A stretch of 64,000 nt of DNA. Source: Chitinophagaceae bacterium. GTDB lineage: Bacteria; Bacteroidota; Bacteroidia; Chitinophagales; Chitinophagaceae. The position numbers were made by a program, and so were the translations under genes. The notes under the pieces are model-generated. The model ran no database searches. It saw only the letters and a program-made list of their open reading frames with translations, and was not told the DNA's origin. Each line of letters opens with the position of its first letter. The stretch's first letter is position 1. The stretch covers positions 1-64,000 of the forward strand of contig JANWIJ010000006.1 of the NCBI GenBank assembly GCA_025449935.1, in the 5' to 3' direction. Below, one piece after another: positions 26,924 to 35,234 of this stretch.

Positions 26924-27229
26924 CTACGCTTTGATCTCCACTTCCACACCACTGGGTAAATCCAGTTTGCTCAACGCATCCACCGTCCGGCTTGAAGACG
27001 TGTAAATATCCAGCAAACGCTTATGCGTAGCCAGCTGGAACTGCTCACGGCTCTTCTTGTTTACGTGGGGTGAACGCAACACAGTAAAAATTTTACGGCG
27101 GGTTGGCAGGGGAATAGGACCTGTTACCACGGCACCGGTGCTGCGTACTGTTTTTACGATCTTTTCGGCAGATTTATCCACCAGGTTGTGATCGTAAGAC
27201 TGTAATTTGATTCTGATTCGCTGGGACAT
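26924..27229 (-). CDS. rpsJ: 30S ribosomal protein S10
   Basis: 101 residues from ATG 27229 ([24 protein letters not shown]). The open frame extends to 27262 but would start inside the promoter. It contains the typical [38 protein letters not shown]10 is the first gene of the operon. It is not preceded by fusA/tuf here but by an unrelated divergent gene pair. Confidence 0.98.
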   Translation of the reverse strand: MSQRIRIKLQSYDHNLVDKSAEKIVKTVRSTGAVVTGPIPLPTRRKIFTVLRSPHVNKKSREQFQLATHKRLLDIYTSSSRTVDALSKLDLPSGVEVEIKA

Positions 27230-27259
27230 GTGTGAAAACCCAATTTTCTTTTGGGAGTG

Positions 27260-27291
27260 CAAAGGTAGGGTTGTGAGCCATATCCTCCAAA
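27260..27291 (-). promoter_or_regulatory. Promoter of the S10-spc operon
   Basis: On the minus strand TTTG (27291-27288) is separated by exactly 20 bases from TACCTTTG (27267-27260). This matches the full Bacteroidota consensus TTTG-N19-21-TAnnTTTG and is the best promoter in the window. The rpsJ ATG lies 30 bases further on. Confidence 0.85.
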
Positions 27292-27346
27292 TAGTTGCGA
27301 AAGAATTTTGCTGCCTGTGGACAACCTCAGGACAGCTCTATTCAAA

Positions 27347-29539
27347 TTACTCTGCGGGCCTTAATTTCAGGCTTAAGGTTGCAAATCCACCCAGCTCGAG
27401 ATGTTCCACCCTAAAGTAATGATTTCCACCCAGGTTCACCCGAATTCTCCGGTGTGGTGACTCGTCAAATTTATAGAGGGAGGGATTCCATTCGTTTATC
27501 ACCAGTTTGTTGTCAAAATAGACCCGAACCGCATCATCCCATGTTACCGAAAGTTCATACAGTCCCGCAGGGATGGTGAAGGTGGTCTCGGCAAGGGTGA
27601 TAAAGCGGGTATATTGCTCATTCCCCACTTTTATTCCACCCCACCAGGCATAATCCAGCCGGTCCGTCTTTTCTGTTTTAAAAGGGGCTTTCCTTTCCAG
27701 CGGGGAGAAAAGTGTACCGGTCGCCAGGGGGTTATGACCGGAAGTGTCCAGCGAATAAAATAATACTAGCCAATCCATGGGCTGGAAGAATTTCTTAAAG
27801 AAAAATTTATATGGCTTTCCGGGCTGAATAGTTTCTCCGTAAGCTGTTGTGATTGAACCACCGGTATATTCCAGCTCAATCATGATATCAGTTCTTGTTC
27901 CTTTCTCTTTAACGGCTGTAAGGGAAGCCGGAAAATTTCCTTTCTTCAGCGAAAAATTCTTAACTCCCCTAGCGTTTTTAATCAGCCATTTTCCGGTTGG
28001 TCCCAGCAGATCAAACTTAACCGTATCGCTTTTCTCTGCAGGGTTTGTGTGCCAGATAAGCGGCGAACGAAAATCATAAGGTCCCCACTCCGTCATTAGA
28101 ATATTTTTTCTTCCCGCAAACTTTCCTGTGCCGGCAAACGCATCCATTGGAGCAGGAACAACGGGCACTGCCACATCGGGTGCCGTTGAAAAATAATCTG
28201 TCCATTCCTGGGAAAAACTTGTATCCAGGTGAGAAACGCTTGAATCTGTTTTAAATACCTGCTTCGTATTTTGAGAATAGGTGTTGTTGAATATATGTAA
28301 TGAATCAGTTCGCGTGATATTAAAAACAAGGCCGTTATCGTTGAAACTGTTTGACACGATCGCATAACCTGCACTTCTTGTATCCCTGTACCTGGCATAT
28401 CCCCAGTCTGAAGGCTGTTGCTGGCGTGACCAGAGTTTGATCGCCTCTTTATCCTTTATAAAAAGATTGTTGTAAACCTGGTTTTGCTGCCCATGCTCGA
28501 TGGCTATTGCAATGCGGTTATTGCGGAATTGATTGTTGGAAATATTTGTATTATAGCTGTATCCTCCCCATATTCCATGATCGCATTCAAAAATCCGGTT
28601 GGAAGAAATGATGTTACGGCTGAAAGTGGCTTCCACCCCGTTGGTGGGTGCGTAAGAAAAATCATTGTTCATGATGATATTATCATTACACCCGCCCTTG
28701 CCGCTATCCATGGTTGTTTGCCCGGCCCACAAAAAGAAACCATCCCCGCCATGAGTTACATTGTTTTTATAAAAAAGGTTGTTGTTGCTTTGTTCGTACA
28801 CCAGTATGCCTGCACTGTCCTGCCCGCGGTTGTACACGCCATGGCTATAACCGCGAACATTAAAGATGACCCGGTTGTGCATAATACTGTTCCGGCTGCT
28901 GCGGTACATGCCAATACCAATGCCTGAGTTAAAGGAGAAATCATTATTGTAAACCATCCCGTCATTACATTCAACCAGCATCAGCGCATTTTGCCCGCCT
29001 GTTACTTTACAGTTCCTGATAGTTACAAAATTGCAACCCCGTAAGTACATGGCAGCGCCGTAACGAAGCCACTCATCGCTTTCATTATGATGATAGCTCA
29101 TCCAGTCGGAGATATCCTCCTTCTCCTGGGTACTGTTGAGCCGGGGCCTGTAATTATAACTGAAATCACAGTTCTCCAGGGAGAGTTTTTCGACATTAAT
29201 TGCACGCAATGCTACTTTGTAGCCGCTTGCTTTCAGGTTTTTAACTACCACGTTTTTACTTTTCCGGATAAGGATGGCCACCCCGGAAAATTCATCGGGC
29301 TTTTTATTCTTATTACTGCCCCTGAGTTCCGCATTATTGAAATCGATGACCAGGTTATTTCCCTCAATTATTATGACCGCCCGGGCTGTATCTGCCGGGG
29401 CGTCGATCCGGTAAAGACTTTTTTTGATGGTAACCGGTTTGCCGATCATCATCCCGGCCACCAAAGGTTTTTCCTGGCCACGGAGACCAGTAATGAAAAA
29501 AAACAACAGCGCCGGGGCCAAAATTCTTTTTATCATCAT
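27347..29539 (-). CDS. Secreted right-handed beta-helix protein with a C-terminal PA14-like domain
   Basis: 730 residues with a signal peptide (RILAPALLFFFITGLRGQ). From about residue 60 to 420 it is a parallel beta-helix of NosD/CASH type with many N-x-x-x-N rungs (NSIMHNRVIFNVRGYSHGVYNRG, NTNISNNQFRNNRIAIAIEHGQQNQVYNNLF). The end (about 600-728) looks like a PA14-type carbohydrate-binding domain (GLYELSVTWDDAVRVYFDNKLVINEW). Such proteins are usually polysaccharide lyases, glycan-binding or surface proteins in the periplasm or outside. No catalytic triad can be named. It sits alone between rpsJ and fusA and is divergent from the flippase-like gene. Confidence 0.8.
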   Translation of the reverse strand: MMIKRILAPALLFFFITGLRGQEKPLVAGMMIGKPVTIKKSLYRIDAPADTARAVIIIEGNNLVIDFNNAELRGSNKNKKPDEFSGVAILIRKSKNVVVKNLKASGYKVALRAINVEKLSLENCDFSYNYRPRLNSTQEKEDISDWMSYHHNESDEWLRYGAAMYLRGCNFVTIRNCKVTGGQNALMLVECNDGMVYNNDFSFNSGIGIGMYRSSRNSIMHNRVIFNVRGYSHGVYNRGQDSAGILVYEQSNNNLFYKNNVTHGGDGFFLWAGQTTMDSGKGGCNDNIIMNNDFSYAPTNGVEATFSRNIISSNRIFECDHGIWGGYSYNTNISNNQFRNNRIAIAIEHGQQNQVYNNLFIKDKEAIKLWSRQQQPSDWGYARYRDTRSAGYAIVSNSFNDNGLVFNITRTDSLHIFNNTYSQNTKQVFKTDSSVSHLDTSFSQEWTDYFSTAPDVAVPVVPAPMDAFAGTGKFAGRKNILMTEWGPYDFRSPLIWHTNPAEKSDTVKFDLLGPTGKWLIKNARGVKNFSLKKGNFPASLTAVKEKGTRTDIMIELEYTGGSITTAYGETIQPGKPYKFFFKKFFQPMDWLVLFYSLDTSGHNPLATGTLFSPLERKAPFKTEKTDRLDYAWWGGIKVGNEQYTRFITLAETTFTIPAGLYELSVTWDDAVRVYFDNKLVINEWNPSLYKFDESPHRRIRVNLGGNHYFRVEHLELGGFATLSLKLRPAE

Positions 29540-29571
29540 TTTGAATTTACTTGCAACAATTTACATCAATA

Positions 29572-30474
29572 ATGGAAGACAAATCCAGGCCGGTATCCAA
29601 AACCAGTCAACTACTGAAGTTGTTACTGAAAATAGCCGTAACGGTTGCCTGCCTCTGGTATGTTTCAGGTAAAATTGATTTTGCAAAAGCCGGCCAGGCA
29701 CTAAAAACTGCCAATTGGTTTTATCTTTTTCTTGCGCTGCTGATGTTTGTGGCGTCCAAATTATTGTCCGCATTCAGGCTGAATATCTATTTCAGGGATA
29801 TTGGTATCCATTTGTCAGGGTGGCAAAATATAAAGCTTTACTGGTTAGGTATGTTCTATAATTTATTCCTGCCCGGTTCTATCAGCGGGGATGCTTACAA
29901 GGTAATTGTGCTGACAAAAAAATATCATGTTGCGTATAAGAAAACCACGGCAGCTGTTCTACTGGACCGCATCAGCGGATTGCTTGGTCTCGGGTTAATC
30001 CTGGCGGTATATAGCCGGATAGTATTGCATAATGATCTCTATACAGGCATCATCACAGGGGGAGCTGTTGCTGCGGTGGTTGCCTTGTACCTGCTCACCA
30101 GGTTTTACCTGAAAGATTTCGCCCGTAATTTTTTCCTTACCCTGTTACTGGGCATCCTGGTGCAGGCCTCGCAGGTGGTATGTGCATACCTGATCATGGC
30201 ATCGCTGGGCATACCGGCCCATATAAGCGAGTATGTTTTTATATTCCTTGTCTCCTCCATCGTTGCCGTATTACCGTTAACCATAGGCGGGCTCGGAGCA
30301 AGAGAGGTTGTTTTCCTGGAAGGCTCAAAATATTTTGGCCTGGCCCAGGAGACCTCCATCGTTATCAGTATTCTATTCTACCTGATTACCCTGTTTACTT
30401 CTGCGTGGGGGTTGATATATGTATTCCGGGATCCCTTCAACCAAAAAGTAAAGGACCCATTGCTGAGTCCTTAA
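29572..30474 (+). CDS. Flippase-like integral membrane protein (LPG synthase TM / YbhN family)
   Basis: 300 residues from ATG 29572, with about eight membrane helices. The family landmarks are KLLSAFRLNIYF, the LFLPGSISGDAYKVIVL segment, LLDRISGLLGLGLIL and PLTIGGLGAREVVF. This corresponds to the membrane part of lysylphosphatidylglycerol synthase (UPF0104/YbhN), thought to move lipids or lipid-linked molecules across the membrane. The synthase domain is absent. A short inverted repeat AAGGAC/GTCCTT overlaps its stop codon. Confidence 0.87.
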   Translation: MEDKSRPVSKTSQLLKLLLKIAVTVACLWYVSGKIDFAKAGQALKTANWFYLFLALLMFVASKLLSAFRLNIYFRDIGIHLSGWQNIKLYWLGMFYNLFLPGSISGDAYKVIVLTKKYHVAYKKTTAAVLLDRISGLLGLGLILAVYSRIVLHNDLYTGIITGGAVAAVVALYLLTRFYLKDFARNFFLTLLLGILVQASQVVCAYLIMASLGIPAHISEYVFIFLVSSIVAVLPLTIGGLGAREVVFLEGSKYFGLAQETSIVISILFYLITLFTSAWGLIYVFRDPFNQKVKDPLLSP

Positions 30475-30614
30475 CCTTTGAACATAGTGTTTTTCATAAA
30501 TTGGCTCTTCGGCCTTAAATAGGAATCCTAAAAACGGAGTGATTTCGCCACAATGTACAGCAAACACAATGCCATATAGCTCATTTTCAATTGATTTAGG
30601 TTAAGTATTTATGC

Positions 30615-30651
30615 ACAAAATAAAATACCCCGCTCGTAATGACCGGGGTAT
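30615..30651 (-). terminator. Rho-independent terminator of fusA
   Basis: On the minus strand ATACCCCG and CGGGGTAT (30651-30644 and 30632-30625) form an 8-base stem followed by TTTATTTTG. It lies 28 bases after the fusA stop. Confidence 0.85.
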
Positions 30652-30679
30652 ATATAAGAAAAACTTGAATCCAGGCTGA

Positions 30680-32824
30680 TTATGCCGTCACCTTTCCTTT
30701 CACTTTTGCTATTACTTCTTCCGCAATATTCGTTGGTGCGGGGTTATAATGAGAGAATTCCATGGTTGAGGAGGCACGACCGGATGACAGGGAACGAAGC
30801 TGGGTCACGTAACCGAACATTTCGCTCAACGGCACTTTGGCCTTAATTACCTCTGCACCTGCCCTTGTATCCATTCCTTCCATCATACCACGGCGGCGGT
30901 TCAGGTCACCGGTAACATCACCCATGTATTGAGCAGGTGTAATGACTTCAACTTTCATAATAGGTTCCAGTAATACCGGTTTAGCCTTCCTGGCTGCTTC
31001 ACGGAATCCCTGTTTGGCACAAAGCTCGAAAGACATGGAGTCTGAGTCAACCGCGTGGAAGCTACCATCAAATACACGGATCTTCATGTTATCAACCGGG
31101 TAGCTGGCCAATACACCTGTAGTCATTGATTGCTCAAATCCTTTCTGGATGGCAGGAACAAATTCACGTGGAATGGATCCGCCGAAAAGATCGTTTACAA
31201 ACTGGTAATTCTTATCAGGGTTCTCCGCTTTCCATTCAGCATCGATTGGTCCAAGGCTGAATTGTATATCCGCAAATTTACCCCGCCCACCGGTTTGTTT
31301 TTTCAGTGTCTCACGATGTTCAATTGTAGCCTGGAATGCTTCTTTGTAAGCTACCTGGGGTGCACCCTGGTTCACCTCAACTTTAAATTCCCGGCGCATA
31401 CGGTCAATAATGATTTCCAGGTGAAGCTCTCCCATACCGCGGAGAATGGTTTGCCCTGTCTCTTCATCTGTATTTACTCTCAATGTAGGATCTTCTTCTA
31501 CGAGTTTGGCAATGGCCATACCCATTTTATCTACGTCAACCTGGGTCTTTGGTTCAATGGCAACTGCAATAACCGGTTCAGGAATAAACATGTTTTCCAG
31601 GGTGATCGGGTGATCTTCATCACATAAAGTGTCCCCGGTTTTTATCTCTTTAAATCCAACCGCGGCACCGATATCTCCTGCTTCGATAAAATCAATCGGG
31701 TTTTGCTTATTGGCGAACATTTTCATGATACGGCTGATACGTTCTTTTTTACCACTTCTTACGTTCAATACATAAGAACCTGCATCCAGGTGACCAGAGT
31801 AACACCGGAAGAAAGCCAGGCGGCCAACAAACGGGTCGGTCATGATTTTAAAAGCCAGGGCTGCAAAGGGTGCTTTCGGATCCGCTTTGCGGGTTTCTTC
31901 AGCTCCGGTGTCAGGATTGGTTCCCACGGTATCAGGAATATCAACGGGTGAAGGCAGGTAACGGCAAACCGCATCCAGTGCAGTCTGCACACCTTTATTT
32001 TTGAAGGATGACCCGCACATCATCGGAACAATGCTGAGGTCAACTGTTGCTTTGCGTATCGCCTCATGCATCTCATCTTCTGTAATGCTGTTGGGATCAT
32101 CAAAAAACTTCTCCATCAGCCTGTCATCATATTCCGCGACGGCTTCCACCAGGCTGGCTCTCCATTCTTTTGCTTCTTCCAGCATATCTGCAGGAACTTC
32201 TATTTCATCAAAAGTCATCCCTTCTGTTTCCATATGCCAGATGATACCTTTCATTTTGATAAGGTCAACGACTCCTCTAAAATCATCTTCCGCACCAATG
32301 GGTAACTGCAGCGGAACAGCTTTTGACCCAAGCATATCTTTTACCTGCTTAACCACCATCAAAAAGTCAGCCCCGGCCCGGTCCATTTTATTTACAAAGC
32401 CAATACGGGGCACGCCGTAACGGTTCGCCTGGCGCCACACTGTTTCAGATTGTGGCTCCACACCATCAACCGCAGAAAATAAAGCGATCAAACCATCCAG
32501 GACACGCATAGACCGTTCCACTTCAACGGTAAAGTCAACGTGGCCGGGTGTGTCAATAATGTTGAATGCATACTTCTTGCTGTCAGCTGTTACTTTCCCC
32601 TTATCGGTGGGGAAATTCCAATGGCAGCTTACTGCAGCGGACGTAATGGTAATACCTCTTTCTTTCTCCTGCTCCATCCAGTCGGTAGTAGCTGCACCAT
32701 CATGCACTTCCCCGATCCGGTGGATCATTCCTGTATAACGGAGTATCCGCTCCGTTGTCGTGGTTTTACCGGCATCGATGTGCGCCGCGATACCAAAGTT
32801 CCTTTGAAGTTTTAAGTCTGCCAT
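30680..32824 (-). CDS. fusA: Elongation factor G
   Basis: 714 residues with the full GTPase motifs ([24 protein letters not shown]), domain II, the [17 protein letters not shown] domain IV region and the C-terminal domain V ([24 protein letters not shown]). It drives translocation on the ribosome. It is monocistronic, with its own promoter and terminator. rpsL and rpsG are not upstream and tuf is not downstream, unlike the classical str operon. Only one fusA lies in the window; a second EF-G copy elsewhere cannot be excluded. Confidence 0.97.
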   Translation of the reverse strand: MADLKLQRNFGIAAHIDAGKTTTTERILRYTGMIHRIGEVHDGAATTDWMEQEKERGITITSAAVSCHWNFPTDKGKVTADSKKYAFNIIDTPGHVDFTVEVERSMRVLDGLIALFSAVDGVEPQSETVWRQANRYGVPRIGFVNKMDRAGADFLMVVKQVKDMLGSKAVPLQLPIGAEDDFRGVVDLIKMKGIIWHMETEGMTFDEIEVPADMLEEAKEWRASLVEAVAEYDDRLMEKFFDDPNSITEDEMHEAIRKATVDLSIVPMMCGSSFKNKGVQTALDAVCRYLPSPVDIPDTVGTNPDTGAEETRKADPKAPFAALAFKIMTDPFVGRLAFFRCYSGHLDAGSYVLNVRSGKKERISRIMKMFANKQNPIDFIEAGDIGAAVGFKEIKTGDTLCDEDHPITLENMFIPEPVIAVAIEPKTQVDVDKMGMAIAKLVEEDPTLRVNTDEETGQTILRGMGELHLEIIIDRMRREFKVEVNQGAPQVAYKEAFQATIEHRETLKKQTGGRGKFADIQFSLGPIDAEWKAENPDKNYQFVNDLFGGSIPREFVPAIQKGFEQSMTTGVLASYPVDNMKIRVFDGSFHAVDSDSMSFELCAKQGFREAARKAKPVLLEPIMKVEVITPAQYMGDVTGDLNRRRGMMEGMDTRAGAEVIKAKVPLSEMFGYVTQLRSLSSGRASSTMEFSHYNPAPTNIAEEVIAKVKGKVTA

Positions 32825-33128
32825 GACTGCTTTATTTTCAGATGTTTAATTCAATAATAAAACCTTTCGGTTTTGGAGGCGCAAAGGTAAGGAAAAATAG
32901 CTTAAAATAAAGGGGAAGCTGTTTCCCGCAAGCCCCTGTGGATAAATAGGCCCGCACTAATCCATAACCTTCCTGGTTGAAACTCCTCAAAACCTAATAA
33001 ATGACTCCCAAAAGTCCTAATTGGACCAATTCTGTCCTGCCACAAAGCCGCAATGACAATCTTTTATATTTTTATAACCTCTTTTCAGGCTGTAAATTAA
33101 TTTGGTTGATGGTCTAAATATTTAATAA
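32825..33128. other. Gene-free gap between fusA and the cupin gene
   Basis: This 304-base divergent spacer holds the fusA promoter box near its left end. The rest is AT-rich with no ORF, tRNA or hairpin that I can support, and no exact TAnnTTTG box for the cupin gene. Confidence 0.6.
32882..32889 (-). promoter_or_regulatory. -7 promoter box for fusA
   Basis: TACCTTTG on the minus strand, an exact TAnnTTTG, 57 bases before the ATG at 32824. The same box drives rpsJ. The -33 region is A/T-rich but lacks a clear TTTG. Confidence 0.65.
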
Positions 33129-33671
33129 ATGGAAAGAAGAATTTACAACCCTATACAAAAGGACAGGGTCCTGTTCCTGAAAACCCATGAAGATACCCAT
33201 GGCGAATACACACTTGTAGAAGTGGAACTGGCTGATGGCGGGGGTGTAGGTCTGCATTACCATAAAACCTATTCAGAAAAATTTGAATGCATGGAAGGAG
33301 AAATGCAGGTACGCTTAAATAAGAAGATACATATTTTAAACCCCGGAAGCACTGCCATCGCTGCCCCGCATGTCAATCATTTCTTTCGTAACCGGAGTGG
33401 CAAACCCTGCAAATTCACCGTGGAATTAAGACCGGCCAGCCGCGGTTTTGAACAATCTCTTCAAATTGGTTACGGTCTTGCCAATGACGGGCTGACCAAA
33501 TCAAATGGCTTTCCAAAGGACAAACTGGCCCTTGCCTGGTTATTTGACATCAGCGAAAGTAACCTCCCGGGATGGATGAGCTTCTTTGAATTCATCCTGA
33601 GAAAACAGGCCAAAACCGCCAGGAGAAAAGGGATTGACCAGCAACTGATCAGCCGGTACGTGAAGTTTTAA
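33129..33671 (+). CDS. Cupin-domain protein
   Basis: 180 residues with one cupin_2 beta-barrel. Motif 1 is GVGLHYHKTYSEKFECMEGEM (two His and a Glu as metal ligands) and motif 2 PHVNHFFRN carries a further His. The C-terminal half (about residue 115 on) is helical with a basic end. It is probably a small metal-binding cytoplasmic protein; the substrate is unknown. No conserved partner sits beside it. Confidence 0.8.
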   Translation: MERRIYNPIQKDRVLFLKTHEDTHGEYTLVEVELADGGGVGLHYHKTYSEKFECMEGEMQVRLNKKIHILNPGSTAIAAPHVNHFFRNRSGKPCKFTVELRPASRGFEQSLQIGYGLANDGLTKSNGFPKDKLALAWLFDISESNLPGWMSFFEFILRKQAKTARRKGIDQQLISRYVKF

Positions 33672-33690
33672 ACCAGTAAGTTTCCGATAA

Positions 33691-33726
33691 TAAAAAATGT
33701 CCCCCGCTTATTCAACGGGGGACATT
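33691..33726 (-). terminator. Terminator of the OmpA-family gene
   Basis: An 11-base perfect stem (33696-33706 AATGTCCCCCG with 33716-33726) is followed on the minus strand by TTTTTTATTA. It lies 20 bases after the gene's stop. It could also stop transcription of the convergent cupin gene, but the plus side lacks a U-run. Confidence 0.9.
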
Positions 33727-33746
33727 GATCTATGAGAACGGTTCAC

Positions 33747-35081
33747 CTATTTATAATAACTCAATGTCAGTTCTGAACGGCGATTTTTTTGGCGACCGGC
33801 AGCCGTTTTATTATCTGCTATCGGTGTTGTTTCACCATGACCCGTTGCACTGATACGGCTTTCATCAATGCCTTTGCTGACCAGGTATGTTTTAACAGAA
33901 GCAGCACGGTTATCGCTGAGGGTTTGATTATAGTCGTCCTTACCCACGTTGTCGGTATGGCCATCAATGGCCAGGCTCATACCTGGATTTTCAGTCATGA
34001 TTCTTACAACATCATCCAAACCTTTGAAGGAAGATTTTTGCAACTTGGCGCTTCCGGTAACAAATAAGATGTTCTTGGCAGCCAGGTTAACCCGCTTCTT
34101 CACTTCTTCAGATATAACAGGGCAACCAAAGTTTTCTTTTGGACCGGGAATGGTAACACACCTGTCCTCTTCATCATTTACTCCATCGCCATCTGTATCG
34201 GGAATCGGGCATCCCTGGTAACGCGCCAGACCCGGAACTGTAGGACATTTATCCTCCTCATCATTGATGCCATCTTTATCTGTATCGGGGATCGGGCAAC
34301 CCTGGTAACGGGCAAGACCCGGAACAGTAGGACACTTATCTTCTTCATCATTGATGCCATCTTTGTCCGTATCCGGAATCGGGCAACCTTCATATTTTGC
34401 GAGCCCGGGTACGGTTGGGCATTTATCCAGGCTATCAATAATACCATCACCATCCGTATCAGGTGGTGGCTTGGGTGGTTCAATAATCTTGGGTTCTTTC
34501 TTTTTACCCAGTCTTCCGGCAATTCCGATGCTGTGCTGAAAATGGTAATTGGCTGTTTCGGTCGTAACCGGAACCCGGTATGTAGAAGTTATAAAGAGAT
34601 GCGCTTCATCAAGTATGTTCACCTTAAGGCCCAGACCCAGCGGCATAAAAGCTCCGTAATAACTGCGATACTTGTGTCCGCCAACCCCGAGTATTATGTA
34701 CGGCTGAACCCAATATTTTTCTGTCGTCATCTTAAGATTTACAGCAGCATTGGCCTCCAGTAATAAACTATTGCCGGAAAAAGATTTATTGGGCATAGGG
34801 TATCTCAGGAATGCACCACCGATGCTGGCTGCGATATCCACATGCTTCCGGATTCCTTTAAAGTAAGTAATAGCTAAACCCGGTGACATCTCTCTAAGTT
34901 TCGCAAACCCCTTATCACTGAACACCTGGCTAAGCGAACTGTTACGTATTCTTTGCGCAGACAAGAAATCATTGAGGTAAAAACTAACGCCAAGTGCTTT
35001 TGGTCTTATTTCGTCATCCTGCCCATAAGAAGCGGGTACAAGAAGGCATAGCGTTATCAATACTGATAGTATCTTCTTCAT
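33747..35081 (-). CDS. OmpA-family outer-membrane protein with thrombospondin type 3 repeats
   Basis: 444 residues from ATG 35081 (MKKILSVLITLCLLVPASYGQ signal). The N-terminal part is a beta-barrel-like domain (about 20-210). Then four TSP3-type repeats with DxDxDG motifs follow (DTDGDGIIDSLDKCP, DTDKDGINDEEDKCP twice, DTDGDGVNDEEDRC), which bind calcium in this family. The C-terminus is the peptidoglycan-binding OmpA domain (LAIDGHTDNVGKDDYNQTLSDNRAASVKTYLVSKGI). It anchors the outer membrane to the cell wall. The repeats are nearly identical at DNA level. Confidence 0.94.
   Translation of the reverse strand: MKKILSVLITLCLLVPASYGQDDEIRPKALGVSFYLNDFLSAQRIRNSSLSQVFSDKGFAKLREMSPGLAITYFKGIRKHVDIAASIGGAFLRYPMPNKSFSGNSLLLEANAAVNLKMTTEKYWVQPYIILGVGGHKYRSYYGAFMPLGLGLKVNILDEAHLFITSTYRVPVTTETANYHFQHSIGIAGRLGKKKEPKIIEPPKPPPDTDGDGIIDSLDKCPTVPGLAKYEGCPIPDTDKDGINDEEDKCPTVPGLARYQGCPIPDTDKDGINDEEDKCPTVPGLARYQGCPIPDTDGDGVNDEEDRCVTIPGPKENFGCPVISEEVKKRVNLAAKNILFVTGSAKLQKSSFKGLDDVVRIMTENPGMSLAIDGHTDNVGKDDYNQTLSDNRAASVKTYLVSKGIDESRISATGHGETTPIADNKTAAGRQKNRRSELTLSYYK
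34180..34470 (-). repeat. Tandem TSP3-encoding repeat, about 87 bases per unit
   Basis: Four consecutive units of about 29 codons inside the OmpA gene. The middle two are almost identical in DNA (PDTDKDGINDEEDKCPTVPG followed by LARYQGCPI), a sign of recent duplication or gene conversion. Copy number may vary between strains. Confidence 0.8.
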
Positions 35082-35108
35082 AAAGAGATAGTTTGGTTTA
35101 AATCTGAA

Positions 35109-35116
35109 CAAAAATA
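35109..35116 (-). promoter_or_regulatory. -7 promoter box for the OmpA-family gene
   Basis: TATTTTTG on the minus strand (exact TAnnTTTG) with TTTA 19 bases further upstream (35139-35136) as a near -33 box. The ATG is 27 bases downstream. Confidence 0.6.
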
Positions 35117-35234
35117 ACAGGTAAGTTCAATATCCTAAAATAAATTATTTCCCTCATATTCACCACTTTGGGGCTGGTTCTTTTTCCCCATTTTCAGGAT
35201 TCAAAGAACCGCGTTTATGGCATATTCCGGGGGC

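Noticed and set aside
26743-26952. 70-codon open frame over the rpsJ-rplC gap
   Set aside because: It overlaps rpsJ, contains repeat sequence and has no domain-like pattern.
30466-30480. AAGGAC/GTCCTT inverted repeat at the flippase stop codon as a terminator
   Set aside because: Short stem within coding sequence and no U-run after it.
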